A DNA stretch of 64,000 nt, from positions 248,001 to 312,000 of the forward strand of contig PHFB01000001.1 of NCBI GenBank assembly GCA_002841355.1, read 5' to 3'. This document shows positions 27,178 to 35,474 of the stretch, one piece after another. The notes below the pieces were generated by a model. The model searched no databases and was not told the origin of the DNA. It saw nothing but the letters and a program-made list of their open reading frames with translations. Every line of letters starts with the position of its first letter. The first letter of the stretch is position 1. Made by a program: the position numbers and the translations under genes. Source of the DNA: Actinobacteria bacterium HGW-Actinobacteria-1 (GTDB lineage: Bacteria > Actinomycetota > Coriobacteriia > Anaerosomatales > Anaerosomataceae).

Positions 27178-27909
27178 TTGAGCGTTTCGCCCACACGCAT
27201 TTCGACTGCACAGGGCCCCACACAGCGGCTTGCCGGGTGGCTGCCTGCCGGAATGCTCGATTGGCCAGGACGTCTCTCTGCGACGATGTTTCTCGGCGGA
27301 TGCGACTTCCGCTGTCCGTTCTGCCACAACGCCGCACTGATCAGCACGCCTACGGAGCCTGCGTCATGGAGCGGCTTGGCTGAACACCTTGAGGCCAAGC
27401 GCGGTTGGCTCGACGGGGTGGTCATCACCGGCGGGGAGCCCACCACCGACCCCGATCTTGTGCGTACGCTTGAGTACTTCGCCGAGATGCATATGCCCGT
27501 CAAACTCGACACCAACGGGAACAACCCTGGTGTGCTCGAAGCAGTTCTCGCTGCCGGCCTGGTGTCGTACGTCGCGCTCGACATCAAGACCGCGTTCGAT
27601 CGGTACGACGCACTCACAGGAGCCCGCGATGCAGCGTCCCGTGTGAGCCGTTCTGTCGACTTGATCATCTCGGGTGGTGTCCCACACGAATTCAGAACGA
27701 CCGCATACCCCGGTGCCGTCATGCTTGACGACCTCGTGGATATCGCTCTCTCACTCGAAGGCGGAGACCGCTACGCGATACAGCAATTCGTGCCAGAGAC
27801 CACGCTCGACCCCAGGGCCTCGGGCGTTCTTCCGTACAGGCCCGATGCGCTCGTACAGGTCGTCGAACGATGCAACACCTACATCCCTACGGTACTGAGG
27901 GGCGCCTGA
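27178..27909 (+). CDS. nrdG: Anaerobic ribonucleoside-triphosphate reductase activating protein
   Basis: NrdG is a radical-SAM activase that installs the glycyl radical on NrdD. The 243 aa protein has the radical-SAM triad CDFRCPFC near residue 42, then [14 protein letters not shown] and KLDTNGNNP. It resembles the longer Gram-positive/archaeal activases (~230 aa) rather than the 154 aa E. coli enzyme. The start is TTG at 27178, 11 nt after the thioredoxin-like gene. Confidence 0.9.
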   Translation: MSVSPTRISTAQGPTQRLAGWLPAGMLDWPGRLSATMFLGGCDFRCPFCHNAALISTPTEPASWSGLAEHLEAKRGWLDGVVITGGEPTTDPDLVRTLEYFAEMHMPVKLDTNGNNPGVLEAVLAAGLVSYVALDIKTAFDRYDALTGARDAASRVSRSVDLIISGGVPHEFRTTAYPGAVMLDDLVDIALSLEGGDRYAIQQFVPETTLDPRASGVLPYRPDALVQVVERCNTYIPTVLRGA

Positions 27910-27911
27910 TT

Positions 27912-28343
27912 GTGAAGATGGAGATACTGCAACTCGACCCAAGTCTGCCGCTACCGGCGTACGCACACACCGGCGATGCTGGGCTCGATCTGTATGCCGC
28001 CGAAGACTGCGTACTGCAGCCCTTTCAGCGCGCGCTCGTGCCTACGGGCATCGCCGTTGCGATACCGGTGGGGTTCGCCGGATTTGTTCAGCCGAGAAGC
28101 GGGCTCGCAATCAAGCGCGGGTTGAGCCTTGTTAACACGCCCGGGCTCATCGACAGCCATTACCGAGGCGAGATCAAGGTCATCGCGATCAACCTCGATC
28201 CCACAGTTCCGATCGAAATCGTGCGTGGCGACAAGGTTGCTCAACTTGTCATCCAGCGCGTCGAACAGGTCGAACTCGTTCCTGCAGCCGAGCTTGACGT
28301 GACGGAGAGAGGGGAGGGCGGCTTTGGCAGCACGGGCGTCTGA
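27912..28343 (+). CDS. dut: Deoxyuridine 5'-triphosphate nucleotidohydrolase
   Basis: dUTPase hydrolyses dUTP to dUMP, keeping uracil out of DNA and feeding dTMP synthesis. The 143 aa trimeric-type enzyme has all five motifs in order: [40 protein letters not shown] and [10 protein letters not shown]. The GTG at 27912 is 2 nt after nrdG (ATG at 27918 is an alternative). Placement after nrdG makes a compact dNTP operon. Confidence 0.95.
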   Translation: MKMEILQLDPSLPLPAYAHTGDAGLDLYAAEDCVLQPFQRALVPTGIAVAIPVGFAGFVQPRSGLAIKRGLSLVNTPGLIDSHYRGEIKVIAINLDPTVPIEIVRGDKVAQLVIQRVEQVELVPAAELDVTERGEGGFGSTGV

Positions 28344-28803
28344 CCGCCCCCGGGTACGGGTCGCTGCGATCATCATCATCGACGACTCCATCGTGCTCGT
28401 TCGCCAGCGCCGAACTGCCGCGCCCTACTACCTGCTTCCCGGCGGGGGAGTCGACACCGGGGAGACTCTGGCCAACGCACTCGTGCGCGAGGTCGCGGAG
28501 GAGACCGGGCTCCAGTGCACGCCCGTCCGACCGATCTTCATCAACGACACCATCTCGCCTGCGCGCGATCGACACCTCGTCAACATCACATTCCTGACCG
28601 AAGTCACCGGTGGAAGCATACTCGATCAGCCCCTCGATACGAGTATCGAGGCCGTCGAGGTTGTCCCCATTTCACGCCTCACGGAGTTGGACTTCCGTCC
28701 TGCGATCGCGCGTCAGATCCAGGATGCGTACGCGACTGGCTTCACTGCGCCAACCTCGTATCTAGGATCGATTTGGACGCCGGAGACGGGTCACCAATCA
28801 TGA
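28324..28803 (+). CDS. Nudix hydrolase
   Basis: The 159 aa protein contains a full Nudix box GX5EX7REUXEEXGU, split here as [12 protein letters not shown] and [11 protein letters not shown] (residues ~43-65). It hydrolyses a nucleoside-diphosphate-linked substrate that cannot be told from sequence. The TTG at 28324 lies inside the end of dut (20 nt overlap), preceded by GGGGAGGG. Its place after nrdD-nrdG-dut suggests nucleotide-pool cleaning. Confidence 0.8.
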   Translation: MAARASDRPRVRVAAIIIIDDSIVLVRQRRTAAPYYLLPGGGVDTGETLANALVREVAEETGLQCTPVRPIFINDTISPARDRHLVNITFLTEVTGGSILDQPLDTSIEAVEVVPISRLTELDFRPAIARQIQDAYATGFTAPTSYLGSIWTPETGHQS

Positions 28804-28896
28804 GATATCACTTCACACTTTACATAAGTCCACAGTTTGCGACATTGCTCGCGCCGAAAGGGGGAATGGCACCGAGACGCTAAGGGGTAGATCGGC

Positions 28897-28926
28897 GTGA
28901 CCGTTGGGGCGGTCACGGCAACCGTG
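28897..28926 (+). other. Hairpins in the leader of the AzgA-type permease gene
   Basis: A 7-bp stem GTGACCG/CGGTCAC (28897-28916) overlaps a second one, CACGG/CCGTG (28914-28926), so the two are mutually exclusive. Upstream, CGCCGA (28852-28857) can pair with TCGGCG (28892-28897). The 161-nt spacer has no conserved core of a purine, ZTP or guanidine riboswitch that I can recognise. It may be an attenuator-like leader. Confidence 0.35.
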
Positions 28927-28964
28927 CGTAACTGACAAGCAAGTCCTAGGGAAGGGCTGGTGCG

Positions 28965-30326
28965 ATGGAAAAGTTCTTCAAATTCAAAGAGCGCGGTACC
29001 AACGTGAGGACCGAGATCCTCGCGGGCGTCGTCACGTTCATGACGATGGCCTATATCATCTTCGTGAACCCGGGCATCCTCTCGGCCGCCTTCGGTGAGA
29101 CCGGAGCGACCTGGATTCCTGCCCTCGCGACCGCAACCACGCTCGGTGCGGCGCTCATGTGCATCTGCATGGGCGTCTTCGCGAACCGCCCGTTCGCGCT
29201 GGCTTCAGGCATGGGCCTGAACGCCGTGGTTGCCTTCAGCATCATCCTCGGCGCTGGAGTGCCCTGGCAGGTCGGCATGTCGGTCATCTTCGTCGAGGGC
29301 ATTCTCATCCTGCTCCTCGTCATGACCGGACTCCGCGAGGCCGTCATGAACGCGATCCCGCTTGATCTCAAGCGTGCGATCGGCGTCGGCATCGGCCTGT
29401 TCATCACCTTTATCGGCCTCGTTGACGGCAAGGTCGTCGTGGGCGACCCGAACACCCTTGTCAAGCTCGGCGACTTCACGCAGCCGGCCGTCTGGGTCAC
29501 GCTCATCGGCCTCGTTGCGATCATCGCCTTCATGGCGCTCAAGGTTAAGGGCGACATCCTCTGGGGAATCGTCGTTGCCACCGTCGCAGCTCTCATCCTC
29601 GGCGTGACGAAGCTTCCTACCGGCCAGCTGTTCGCGATGCCGGTATTCGACACATTCTTCGCCCCGTTCCAGACGCCTGAGGGCACAAGCTCGATCGCGC
29701 TCTTCCAGGTCTTCACTCCCACGTTGCTCCTGTTCGTCTTCGCCACGATGCTCACCGACTTCTTCGACACCATGGGCACCGTCATCTCCGTCGGCGAGCA
29801 GGCCGGCTTCGTTGAGAAGGACGGCTCGATCCCGGGCGTCCGCAACATCCTCGCGGTCGACTCAGTCGCTGCGGCAGTCGGCGGCCTGTTCGGCGCCAGC
29901 TCGATCACGACCTATATCGAGTCCGCATCAGGTGTCGCCGAGGGTGGACGCACCGGCCTGACTCCGATCGTGACCGGCGTCCTGTTCGCTCTGTGCGCCT
30001 TCTTCACCCCGATCATCGCAATGGTCGGCGGTGCGCTCCCGATCACCGCTGGCGCACTCATCGTCGTCGGCTTCCTCATGATGGGTAGCGTGCGCGACAT
30101 CCCGTGGACCGACTTCGAAGAAGCGTTCCCTGCGTTCCTCACCATCGTCGGTATCCCTCTGACCTACAACATCAGCTACGGTATCGGCCTTGGCTTCATC
30201 AGCTACGTGCTCATCAAGGTCTTCCACGGCAAGGCAAAAGATGTCCACTGGCTCATGTGGATCGTGAGCGTAGCCTTCGTCGTCAGCTTCATCCTGCCCG
30301 CCATCCAGAAGCTCGTCGCTGGGTAG
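28965..30326 (+). CDS. NCS2 nucleobase permease, AzgA type (guanine/hypoxanthine)
   Basis: The 453 aa protein belongs to the AzgA subgroup of NCS2 transporters (COG2252), seen in ILAGVVTFMTMAYIIFVNP, GMGLNAVVAF and the AAVGGLFGASSITTYIESA stretch. It has 12-14 hydrophobic segments. Members are H+ symporters for guanine, hypoxanthine or adenine. The neighbouring hpt and apt salvage genes in this window (43-46 kb) would use such substrates. Exact substrate is not determinable. Confidence 0.88.
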   Translation: MEKFFKFKERGTNVRTEILAGVVTFMTMAYIIFVNPGILSAAFGETGATWIPALATATTLGAALMCICMGVFANRPFALASGMGLNAVVAFSIILGAGVPWQVGMSVIFVEGILILLLVMTGLREAVMNAIPLDLKRAIGVGIGLFITFIGLVDGKVVVGDPNTLVKLGDFTQPAVWVTLIGLVAIIAFMALKVKGDILWGIVVATVAALILGVTKLPTGQLFAMPVFDTFFAPFQTPEGTSSIALFQVFTPTLLLFVFATMLTDFFDTMGTVISVGEQAGFVEKDGSIPGVRNILAVDSVAAAVGGLFGASSITTYIESASGVAEGGRTGLTPIVTGVLFALCAFFTPIIAMVGGALPITAGALIVVGFLMMGSVRDIPWTDFEEAFPAFLTIVGIPLTYNISYGIGLGFISYVLIKVFHGKAKDVHWLMWIVSVAFVVSFILPAIQKLVAG

Positions 30327-30338
30327 CACTGCAAACGT

Positions 30339-30368
30339 GGGACCGCCCGGCGCGCGTCGGGCGGTCCC
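30339..30368 (+). terminator. Strong intercistronic hairpin between two permease genes
   Basis: An 11-bp perfect GC-rich stem, GGGACCGCCCG/CGGGCGGTCCC, closes an 8-nt loop. It is followed by TCCGAAG rather than a U-run, so it is more likely a partial terminator or RNA-processing/stability element than an efficient terminator. uraA starts 33 nt later. Confidence 0.6.
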
Positions 30369-30401
30369 TCCGAAGACAAGAAACTGAGGTGGGAGAGTAA
30401 C

Positions 30402-31748
30402 GTGGCACTTGATCGCGGAGTGATTCAAACCGATGAGACACTGCCTATCCTTCAGGCGATTCCGCTCTCATTGCAGCACCTGATGGCCATGTTCGGGGCG
30501 ACGGTTCTCGTCCCGATCCTGACTGGCCTCGATCCCGGCGTCGGCCTGATGACATCGGGCATCGGCACCATCCTGTATCTGATATGCGTTCGCAACAAGA
30601 TTCCGAGTTATCTCGGATCAAGCTTCGCCTTCATCGGCCCGCTGATCGCCGTCGGCGGCGGCTCTGCTGCCATCGCTGGCGGAACCGGTCACCTGCCCGA
30701 GGCGCTCGGCGGCCTTGTTGCGGCCGGCTTCGTGTACATGATCGTTGCGGCCATCGTGAAGATGTTCGGCAGCGCATGGCTGAGCAAGCTGCTCCCGCCG
30801 GCACTTGTCGGCGCCGTTGTCATCATCATCGGCCTTGGTCTCTCCGCCACTGCCGTGAAGATGGCTATGTTCCCGCTTGCTGACCCGGCGCAGGGCATCA
30901 ACCTCACCGGGCTTCTGGTAGCCTTCATTACCCTCGCGTCGGCGATCGCTTTCTCCTCGTACTTCAAGGGCTTCCTGAAGACCATCCCGGTCCTCATGGG
31001 CATCATCGTCGGCTACGTGGTCTCGATTCCGCTGGGGCTCGTGAGCTTCGACGGTATCGCCAAGGCCGCCTGGATCGGTCTGCCGAACATCACGCTCCCG
31101 AAGTTCGACATCACCGCCATCGCGATCATCGCTCCTGTCGCCATCGTGGTCATAGTCGAGCACATCGGGCACCTGTTGGTCATCAACGAGATCACAGGCA
31201 AGGACTTCACCCCGATGCTGCCCGAGTCGCTCTTCGGAGACGGTATCGCCACGGCGATCTCCGGCGCGCTGGGCGGCACGCCGTCCACCACGTACGCCGA
31301 GAACATCGGCGTCATGGCGGTTACCAAGGTCTACGCGACGCAGCTCTTCTGGTACGCCGGTGCTTTCGCGTTCATCATCGGCGGTTTCGTGCCCAAGTTC
31401 GGTGCGGCGATCTCCTCGATCCCGACGCCGGTCATGGGCGGCATCTCGCTACTGCTGTTCGGTCTCATCGCCTCGAGCGGTCTGCGCCTCCTGGTGAACA
31501 GTGGCATCGACTTCAGCCACAGCCGTAACCTGATCATGGCCTCGGTCGTGCTCGTCGTCGGCATCGGCATGGAGACCGGTGGGTTCTCGATCCCGCTCGG
31601 CAAGTACTCTGTTCCGGGTATGGCGCTAGCGACCTTCATCGGCATCCTGCTCAATCTGGTTCTGCCGAAGGAATCCGAGGGGCTCGCGGTGGATTCGCCG
31701 GACTTCACGGGCGAGTTCCAGGCGGAGTCAGCCGAGGATGCCTCGTAG
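30402..31748 (+). CDS. NCS2 uracil/xanthine permease (UraA type)
   Basis: The 448 aa protein is of the UraA/PyrP-xanthine permease subgroup (COG2233): LQHLMAMFGATVLVP at the N-terminus, the substrate-site glutamates in VEHIGHL and TTYAENIGV, and SSIPTPVMGG. About 14 membrane segments. Relatives import uracil or xanthine by proton symport. It starts at GTG 30402 after GGTGGGAGAG, and ends the + strand nucleotide block. Confidence 0.88.
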   Translation: MALDRGVIQTDETLPILQAIPLSLQHLMAMFGATVLVPILTGLDPGVGLMTSGIGTILYLICVRNKIPSYLGSSFAFIGPLIAVGGGSAAIAGGTGHLPEALGGLVAAGFVYMIVAAIVKMFGSAWLSKLLPPALVGAVVIIIGLGLSATAVKMAMFPLADPAQGINLTGLLVAFITLASAIAFSSYFKGFLKTIPVLMGIIVGYVVSIPLGLVSFDGIAKAAWIGLPNITLPKFDITAIAIIAPVAIVVIVEHIGHLLVINEITGKDFTPMLPESLFGDGIATAISGALGGTPSTTYAENIGVMAVTKVYATQLFWYAGAFAFIIGGFVPKFGAAISSIPTPVMGGISLLLFGLIASSGLRLLVNSGIDFSHSRNLIMASVVLVVGIGMETGGFSIPLGKYSVPGMALATFIGILLNLVLPKESEGLAVDSPDFTGEFQAESAEDAS

Positions 31749-32065
31749 GCACCAAAGAGTGACCGTACGCTAGACCGAATGGTCCGGCGTGCGCGCTCGA
31801 CACATGACGGCCCCGGGCTGCGCGTATGGACGCGGTCCGGGGCTGCTTCATTTCTCGCACAATGACTGTGTCACGTGTGCGCGATATGGTGGGCACAGCC
31901 ACCATGCTGCCCGTTCGGTAGGGGTACCTGCTCAAGCACACCTGCTACGCCGGATAATACATCTTATGTTAAGTCCACTATTTGGTGTCCCACACCCTGC
32001 TGGGACATAACCCTGGGATTGAACCGAACGTGCCCGAAGATGGGGCGCAACGCACTAGCGTCGGA
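31749..32065. other. Convergent intergenic region
   Basis: This 317-bp region separates uraA (+) from a minus-strand cluster. It holds the terminator at 31810-31852, a 7-bp inverted repeat TGTCCCA/TGGGACA (31986-32007) and the sequence TAAGTCCACTATTTG (31970-31984), which resembles one at 28825-28839. No credible ORF or RNA gene was found. Confidence 0.6.
31810..31852 (+). terminator. Probable intrinsic terminator after uraA
   Basis: GCCCCGG (31810-31816) pairs with CCGGGGC (31837-31843), and inside it CGCGT/ACGCG closes an ATGG loop. TGCTTCATTT follows, a weak U-rich tail. This fits the end of the nucleobase-permease transcript. Confidence 0.65.
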
Positions 32066-32383
32066 CTACTGCTCCAGCAGCTGCGGGAAGTACGCGTCTT
32101 CGAACTCGGTGTTGGTCATCTCGCCGAGATCCTCTTGGGCGGCCTCAAGCCAGGCGTACGCTTCATCCTGCGAGCCGAAGCGAGCCAGCACGGTGATGGC
32201 ATCGTCGTTGTCGAACTCGACCGCCTCTACGCGGTAGACCTCTTCTTCCGTGAGGCGCTCTGAGGGGGGCCTACGCCACAGGATGTCCTCACGCCATTCA
32301 AGATCAGGGGAGTCGCCCTCGTCGACGTGCTTGACGCGCAAGCGATAGAACTCCCCTGCGTTCCCAATGACCTTGCGCCCCAT
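32066..32383 (-). CDS. Conserved small acidic protein of unknown function
   Basis: I do not recognise this 105 aa soluble protein. It is acidic, with aromatic patches (LEWREDILWRRPP, EAYAWLEAAQEDLGEM) and no membrane segment or cysteine. Its ATG follows GGAGGGA. It is the last gene of a minus-strand run (paaK, a membrane protein, an SH3 protein, this gene) with 17-27 nt spacing, so cotranscription is likely. Confidence 0.6.
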   Translation of the reverse strand: MGRKVIGNAGEFYRLRVKHVDEGDSPDLEWREDILWRRPPSERLTEEEVYRVEAVEFDNDDAITVLARFGSQDEAYAWLEAAQEDLGEMTNTEFEDAYFPQLLEQ

Positions 32384-32400
32384 CGACGTCCCTCCTACCG

Positions 32401-32832
32401 CTACTTCGACAGTTCGGTGTAGTTGCCACCCGCGGCGACCCAGCCCTCATCGCCTGCGTCATCACGCACCCGATACCAGCCGTTCGCTGTCTCGAGCAAC
32501 TCCAGCGCCGTGCCTCGCTTGAGCTTCTTTATGACGTCCGAATTGGTCATCGGCTTCGTCCGCAAGTTGAGACCCTCGGCGAGCACCATGACGACAGGTG
32601 TCGTTGCTTCTCCGGTCGCGGTCCCCTCCCCGCTCGGATCGACGACATCCGTCGGCTCAGCAGATTGCGTAGTCTCCGAGCTTGTCGAGGTGTCGGGGGT
32701 CTTCGGAGCGCTGCGGTAGTCGCCATACCAGCTGAAGGCGATCGCAGCGAGGAGGACGAGCAGCGCCCAGGCCACCAGGCGTCTACCGATGCGCGCGAGG
32801 TCGTACATGCCTTCCGACTGCGGTTCCGCCAT
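32401..32832 (-). CDS. Membrane-anchored SH3b-domain protein
   Basis: The 143 aa protein has a cytoplasmic N-terminus, one membrane helix (residues ~19-36; LVAWALLVLLAAIAFSW), a Ser/Thr/Pro linker (~45-80) and a C-terminal bacterial SH3 domain (~83-140; GLNLRTKPMTNSDVIKKLKR, GWYRVRD, EGWVAAGG). SH3b domains usually bind peptidoglycan or wall peptides. There is no catalytic domain. ATG follows GGAGGGGAC. Confidence 0.75.
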   Translation of the reverse strand: MAEPQSEGMYDLARIGRRLVAWALLVLLAAIAFSWYGDYRSAPKTPDTSTSSETTQSAEPTDVVDPSGEGTATGEATTPVVMVLAEGLNLRTKPMTNSDVIKKLKRGTALELLETANGWYRVRDDAGDEGWVAAGGNYTELSK

Positions 32833-32858
32833 ACCGTCCCCTCCTTCGACCGTCGGTC

Positions 32859-33401
32859 TTAGATGTACAAGCCGCCTCCATACACCGCCGTGTCATCCAC
32901 ATCGTATCGCTCGGCCTGTTCGCCGAGTAGCCGCACACCCTCATCGACGTGCGTGCGGACTCGTCCCAGATCGACCTCACCGAGCGCGTCAAGCGCCTCG
33001 ACGCCTTCTTTCCCGGTGAGTCCGCCCGTCTGCCGCATCAGTTCCTTTGCGGCATCAGCCAGTTCGTTGGCAGCATCGTACAGATGCTTCGGCAACGGCA
33101 TCGTCGCCAGCTCGTCAGAGAGTATGGCCATCTGCTGCGCAACCTCTTCGAGCGTCTTGCGCTCCTCGGCAGACGCGTCGAGCGCGAATGCCACGAGCTC
33201 GCCGTCAGTCGCCTTCGCGAGCGTCCCTACCAAGCTCTCGACGGTCTTCAGTGCCGCCTGCACGCCCTCGCGCTTTCCGATAAGGGTGACAACATATCGA
33301 CGCACGGTTCTGCGCCATAGGAAGATCCCGGCGACGACCAGTCCGGCAACTGCAAGCAGCGCCACCACGACGATGAGAGCGATTGTCACACCCTGTGTCA
33401 C
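32859..33401 (-). CDS. Membrane-anchored helical protein of unknown function
   Basis: The 180 aa protein has an N-terminal membrane helix (residues ~6-28; IALIVVVALLAVAGLVVAGI) followed by a basic patch (RRTVRRY) and a long predominantly helical region, ending in AVYGGGLYI. No named domain was recognised. The GTG start follows GGAGGTACTGC. It lies 27 nt after paaK and before the SH3 gene, which suggests a shared envelope role, but that is context only. Confidence 0.6.
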   Translation of the reverse strand: MTQGVTIALIVVVALLAVAGLVVAGIFLWRRTVRRYVVTLIGKREGVQAALKTVESLVGTLAKATDGELVAFALDASAEERKTLEEVAQQMAILSDELATMPLPKHLYDAANELADAAKELMRQTGGLTGKEGVEALDALGEVDLGRVRTHVDEGVRLLGEQAERYDVDDTAVYGGGLYI

Positions 33402-33428
33402 GCAGTACCTCCACTTGACCGCGGGCGC

Positions 33429-34733
33429 CTAGTCCGTCCGACGGTTGTCCACAACTCGCTTCGCCTTGCCGGCGGTTCGCTCTATAGTACCAGCTTCTAC
33501 CAAGCGAACCTTCGCGTGGAGACCGATCACGGCGTAGATGCGCTCGGCCACGCTCTTGGTGAATGCGACCATGTCAGCCATCACATCCGAGAATATCTCC
33601 TCGGCGACCTCAATCCTGACTTCGATGTCGTCCATCGCGCCATCCCGGTCGATCACGATGAGGTAGTGGGGCTGTATGCCCTCGATCTTGAACAGGACAT
33701 CCTCGATCTGCGATGGGAACACGTTCACGCCTCGGATGATCAGCATGTCGTCCGTGCGCGCGCGCACCTTGCGCATCCGTGCCGCCGTACGCCCGCATGC
33801 GCATGCCGAGGTGTCGATGACCGTGAGATCGTGCGTGCGGTACCGCAGTACAGGAAACGCCTCCTTGGTGAGCGTCGTGATGATGAGCTCGCCCTCCTCC
33901 CCTTCTGCGACTGGTTCGCCGGTCTCGGGATGAACGACCTCGAACAGGAAGTGATCCTCGGCCATATGCAGACCGCACTGATGCTCGCATTCCCCAGACA
34001 CGCCTGGACCCATGACTTCGGACAGCCCGTAGTTGTCTGTGGCAAGAATTCCCAGCCGCTTCTCGATCTCCTCACGCATACCTTCGCCCGACGGCTCCCC
34101 ACCGAAGAGTCCCACGCGGAGCGGAAGCGACCGAACATCGATGCCAGCCTTCTCGGCCACCTCGGCGATGTAGAGCGCGTAGCTCGGCGTGCACACAAGC
34201 GCGGTGGTGCCGAAGTCCTGCATCATCATGAGCTGTCGCTCGGTGTTGCCCGCACCCGCCGGGAAGACGGTCGCACCGACGCGCTCGATGCCGTAGTGCA
34301 TGCCCCATCCGCCCGTGAACATGCCGTATAGGAACGCCATCTGCACGCGATCGGCAGCCGTGACCCCTGCTGCCGACGCGATACGTGCGGTCAGCTCCGA
34401 CCACGTGTTGAGGTCGCCTTTCGTGTACCCGACAACGATCGGCTTGCCCGTCGTGCCCGACGAGCTATGCACGCGAACGACCTGCTCAAGCGGCACGGCG
34501 AACATCCCGTACGGATACGTGTCGCGCAGCGCCGCCTTGTCAGTCATCGGCAGGCGCCGCACGTCATCGAGCGAGCGGATGTCCCGTGGGCGAACGCCAG
34601 CAGCGTCAAGGGCATCGCGGTAGAACGGAACTCGCTCGTACACCCATTCGACCGTAGCCTGCAGTCGCCTTAGCTGAAGCGCCGCGAGGTCCTGTCTCGG
34701 CATGGATTCGTATTCAGCGTTCCAGATCGGCAT
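33429..34733 (-). CDS. Phenylacetate-CoA ligase family enzyme (PaaK), copy 1
   Basis: PaaK activates aryl acetates to CoA thioesters with ATP, forming AMP and PPi. The 434 aa enzyme has the AMP-binding P-loop [10 protein letters not shown] (~residue 90), YGLSEVMGPGV, RYRTHDLT and [19 protein letters not shown]. It is the last catalytic gene of the ior-liv cluster: IorAB would make aryl-acetyl-CoA from aryl pyruvates, and PaaK could make or use the same thioesters from free acids. Substrate (phenylacetate, indoleacetate, hydroxyphenylacetate) cannot be fixed. A paralogue lies at 56236-57540. Confidence 0.88.
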   Translation of the reverse strand: MPIWNAEYESMPRQDLAALQLRRLQATVEWVYERVPFYRDALDAAGVRPRDIRSLDDVRRLPMTDKAALRDTYPYGMFAVPLEQVVRVHSSSGTTGKPIVVGYTKGDLNTWSELTARIASAAGVTAADRVQMAFLYGMFTGGWGMHYGIERVGATVFPAGAGNTERQLMMMQDFGTTALVCTPSYALYIAEVAEKAGIDVRSLPLRVGLFGGEPSGEGMREEIEKRLGILATDNYGLSEVMGPGVSGECEHQCGLHMAEDHFLFEVVHPETGEPVAEGEEGELIITTLTKEAFPVLRYRTHDLTVIDTSACACGRTAARMRKVRARTDDMLIIRGVNVFPSQIEDVLFKIEGIQPHYLIVIDRDGAMDDIEVRIEVAEEIFSDVMADMVAFTKSVAERIYAVIGLHAKVRLVEAGTIERTAGKAKRVVDNRRTD

Positions 34734-34742
34734 CGCTTCCCC

Positions 34743-35474
34743 CTACTCGTTGCCGTGCCATGCGCCGAGGTAGATCAAGCGCACATCGTCGTTATCTGCC
34801 AGTTCTGCCGCGGTTCCGCTCATCACAACACGCCCGGAACGCATCACATGGCCATGTTGCGCATGTTTGAGCGCAAGGTTCGCATCTTGTTCGACGAGCA
34901 GGATGCCGAGACCGTCGGCGCGTAGTGCATCCAGGACTTTGAAGATATCGGCGATCACCTTCGGCGCGAGGCCGAGCGATGGCTCGTCGAGCAGCAGTAT
35001 TCGCGGCCGTGACATGAGCGCGCGGGCGATGGCGAGCATCTGCTGCTCGCCGCCAGAAAGCGTCGCCGCGGGCTGCTCGGAGCGCTCCGCAAGAACGGGG
35101 AAGAGCGTGTGCACGCGCTCCAGGTCGGCCGCCACCTCGGCAGCCACGCGCCTGGTATGAGCTCCGAGCGCAAGGTTCTCCGACACAGCCATCGGTCCGA
35201 AGAGCATGCGGCCCTCAGGAACAAGCGCGAGTCCCTGACGGACGAGCTTCTCCGGAGCGAAACCCGTGACTTCGTGCCCATCGAGCATCACGCGCCCCGC
35301 CGTGGGGCGCACGAGTCCAGCCAGCGCTTTGAGCAACGTGGACTTGCCGGCGCCGTTGGCGCCGATGATCGTGACGATCTCCCCGCGCGACACATCGAGA
35401 GACGCCTCACGCACGACAGGCACGTGGCCGTATCCGACATCGAGCGCAGTCACGGCAAGCAACGGCTCAGGCAT
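34743..35474 (-). CDS. livF: Branched-chain/aromatic amino acid ABC transporter ATPase LivF
   Basis: One of two ATPases of a Liv-type importer. The 243 aa protein has Walker A GANGAGKST, the signature LSGGEQQ, Walker B ILLLDEPSLGL and the C-terminal LIYLG motif typical of LivF. It overlaps livG by 8 nt. Liv systems carry leucine, isoleucine, valine and sometimes aromatic amino acids; nearby ior genes suggest the latter are relevant. Confidence 0.93.
   Translation of the reverse strand: MPEPLLAVTALDVGYGHVPVVREASLDVSRGEIVTIIGANGAGKSTLLKALAGLVRPTAGRVMLDGHEVTGFAPEKLVRQGLALVPEGRMLFGPMAVSENLALGAHTRRVAAEVAADLERVHTLFPVLAERSEQPAATLSGGEQQMLAIARALMSRPRILLLDEPSLGLAPKVIADIFKVLDALRADGLGILLVEQDANLALKHAQHGHVMRSGRVVMSGTAAELADNDDVRLIYLGAWHGNE

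Noticed and set aside
28804-28964. Purine riboswitch upstream of the AzgA-type permease
   Set aside because: Conserved J2/3 and loop sequences of the purine aptamer are absent.
32008-32035. tRNA T-arm-like sequence GGGATTGAACC
   Set aside because: Flanking bases do not form the required stem and no acceptor or anticodon arm is nearby.
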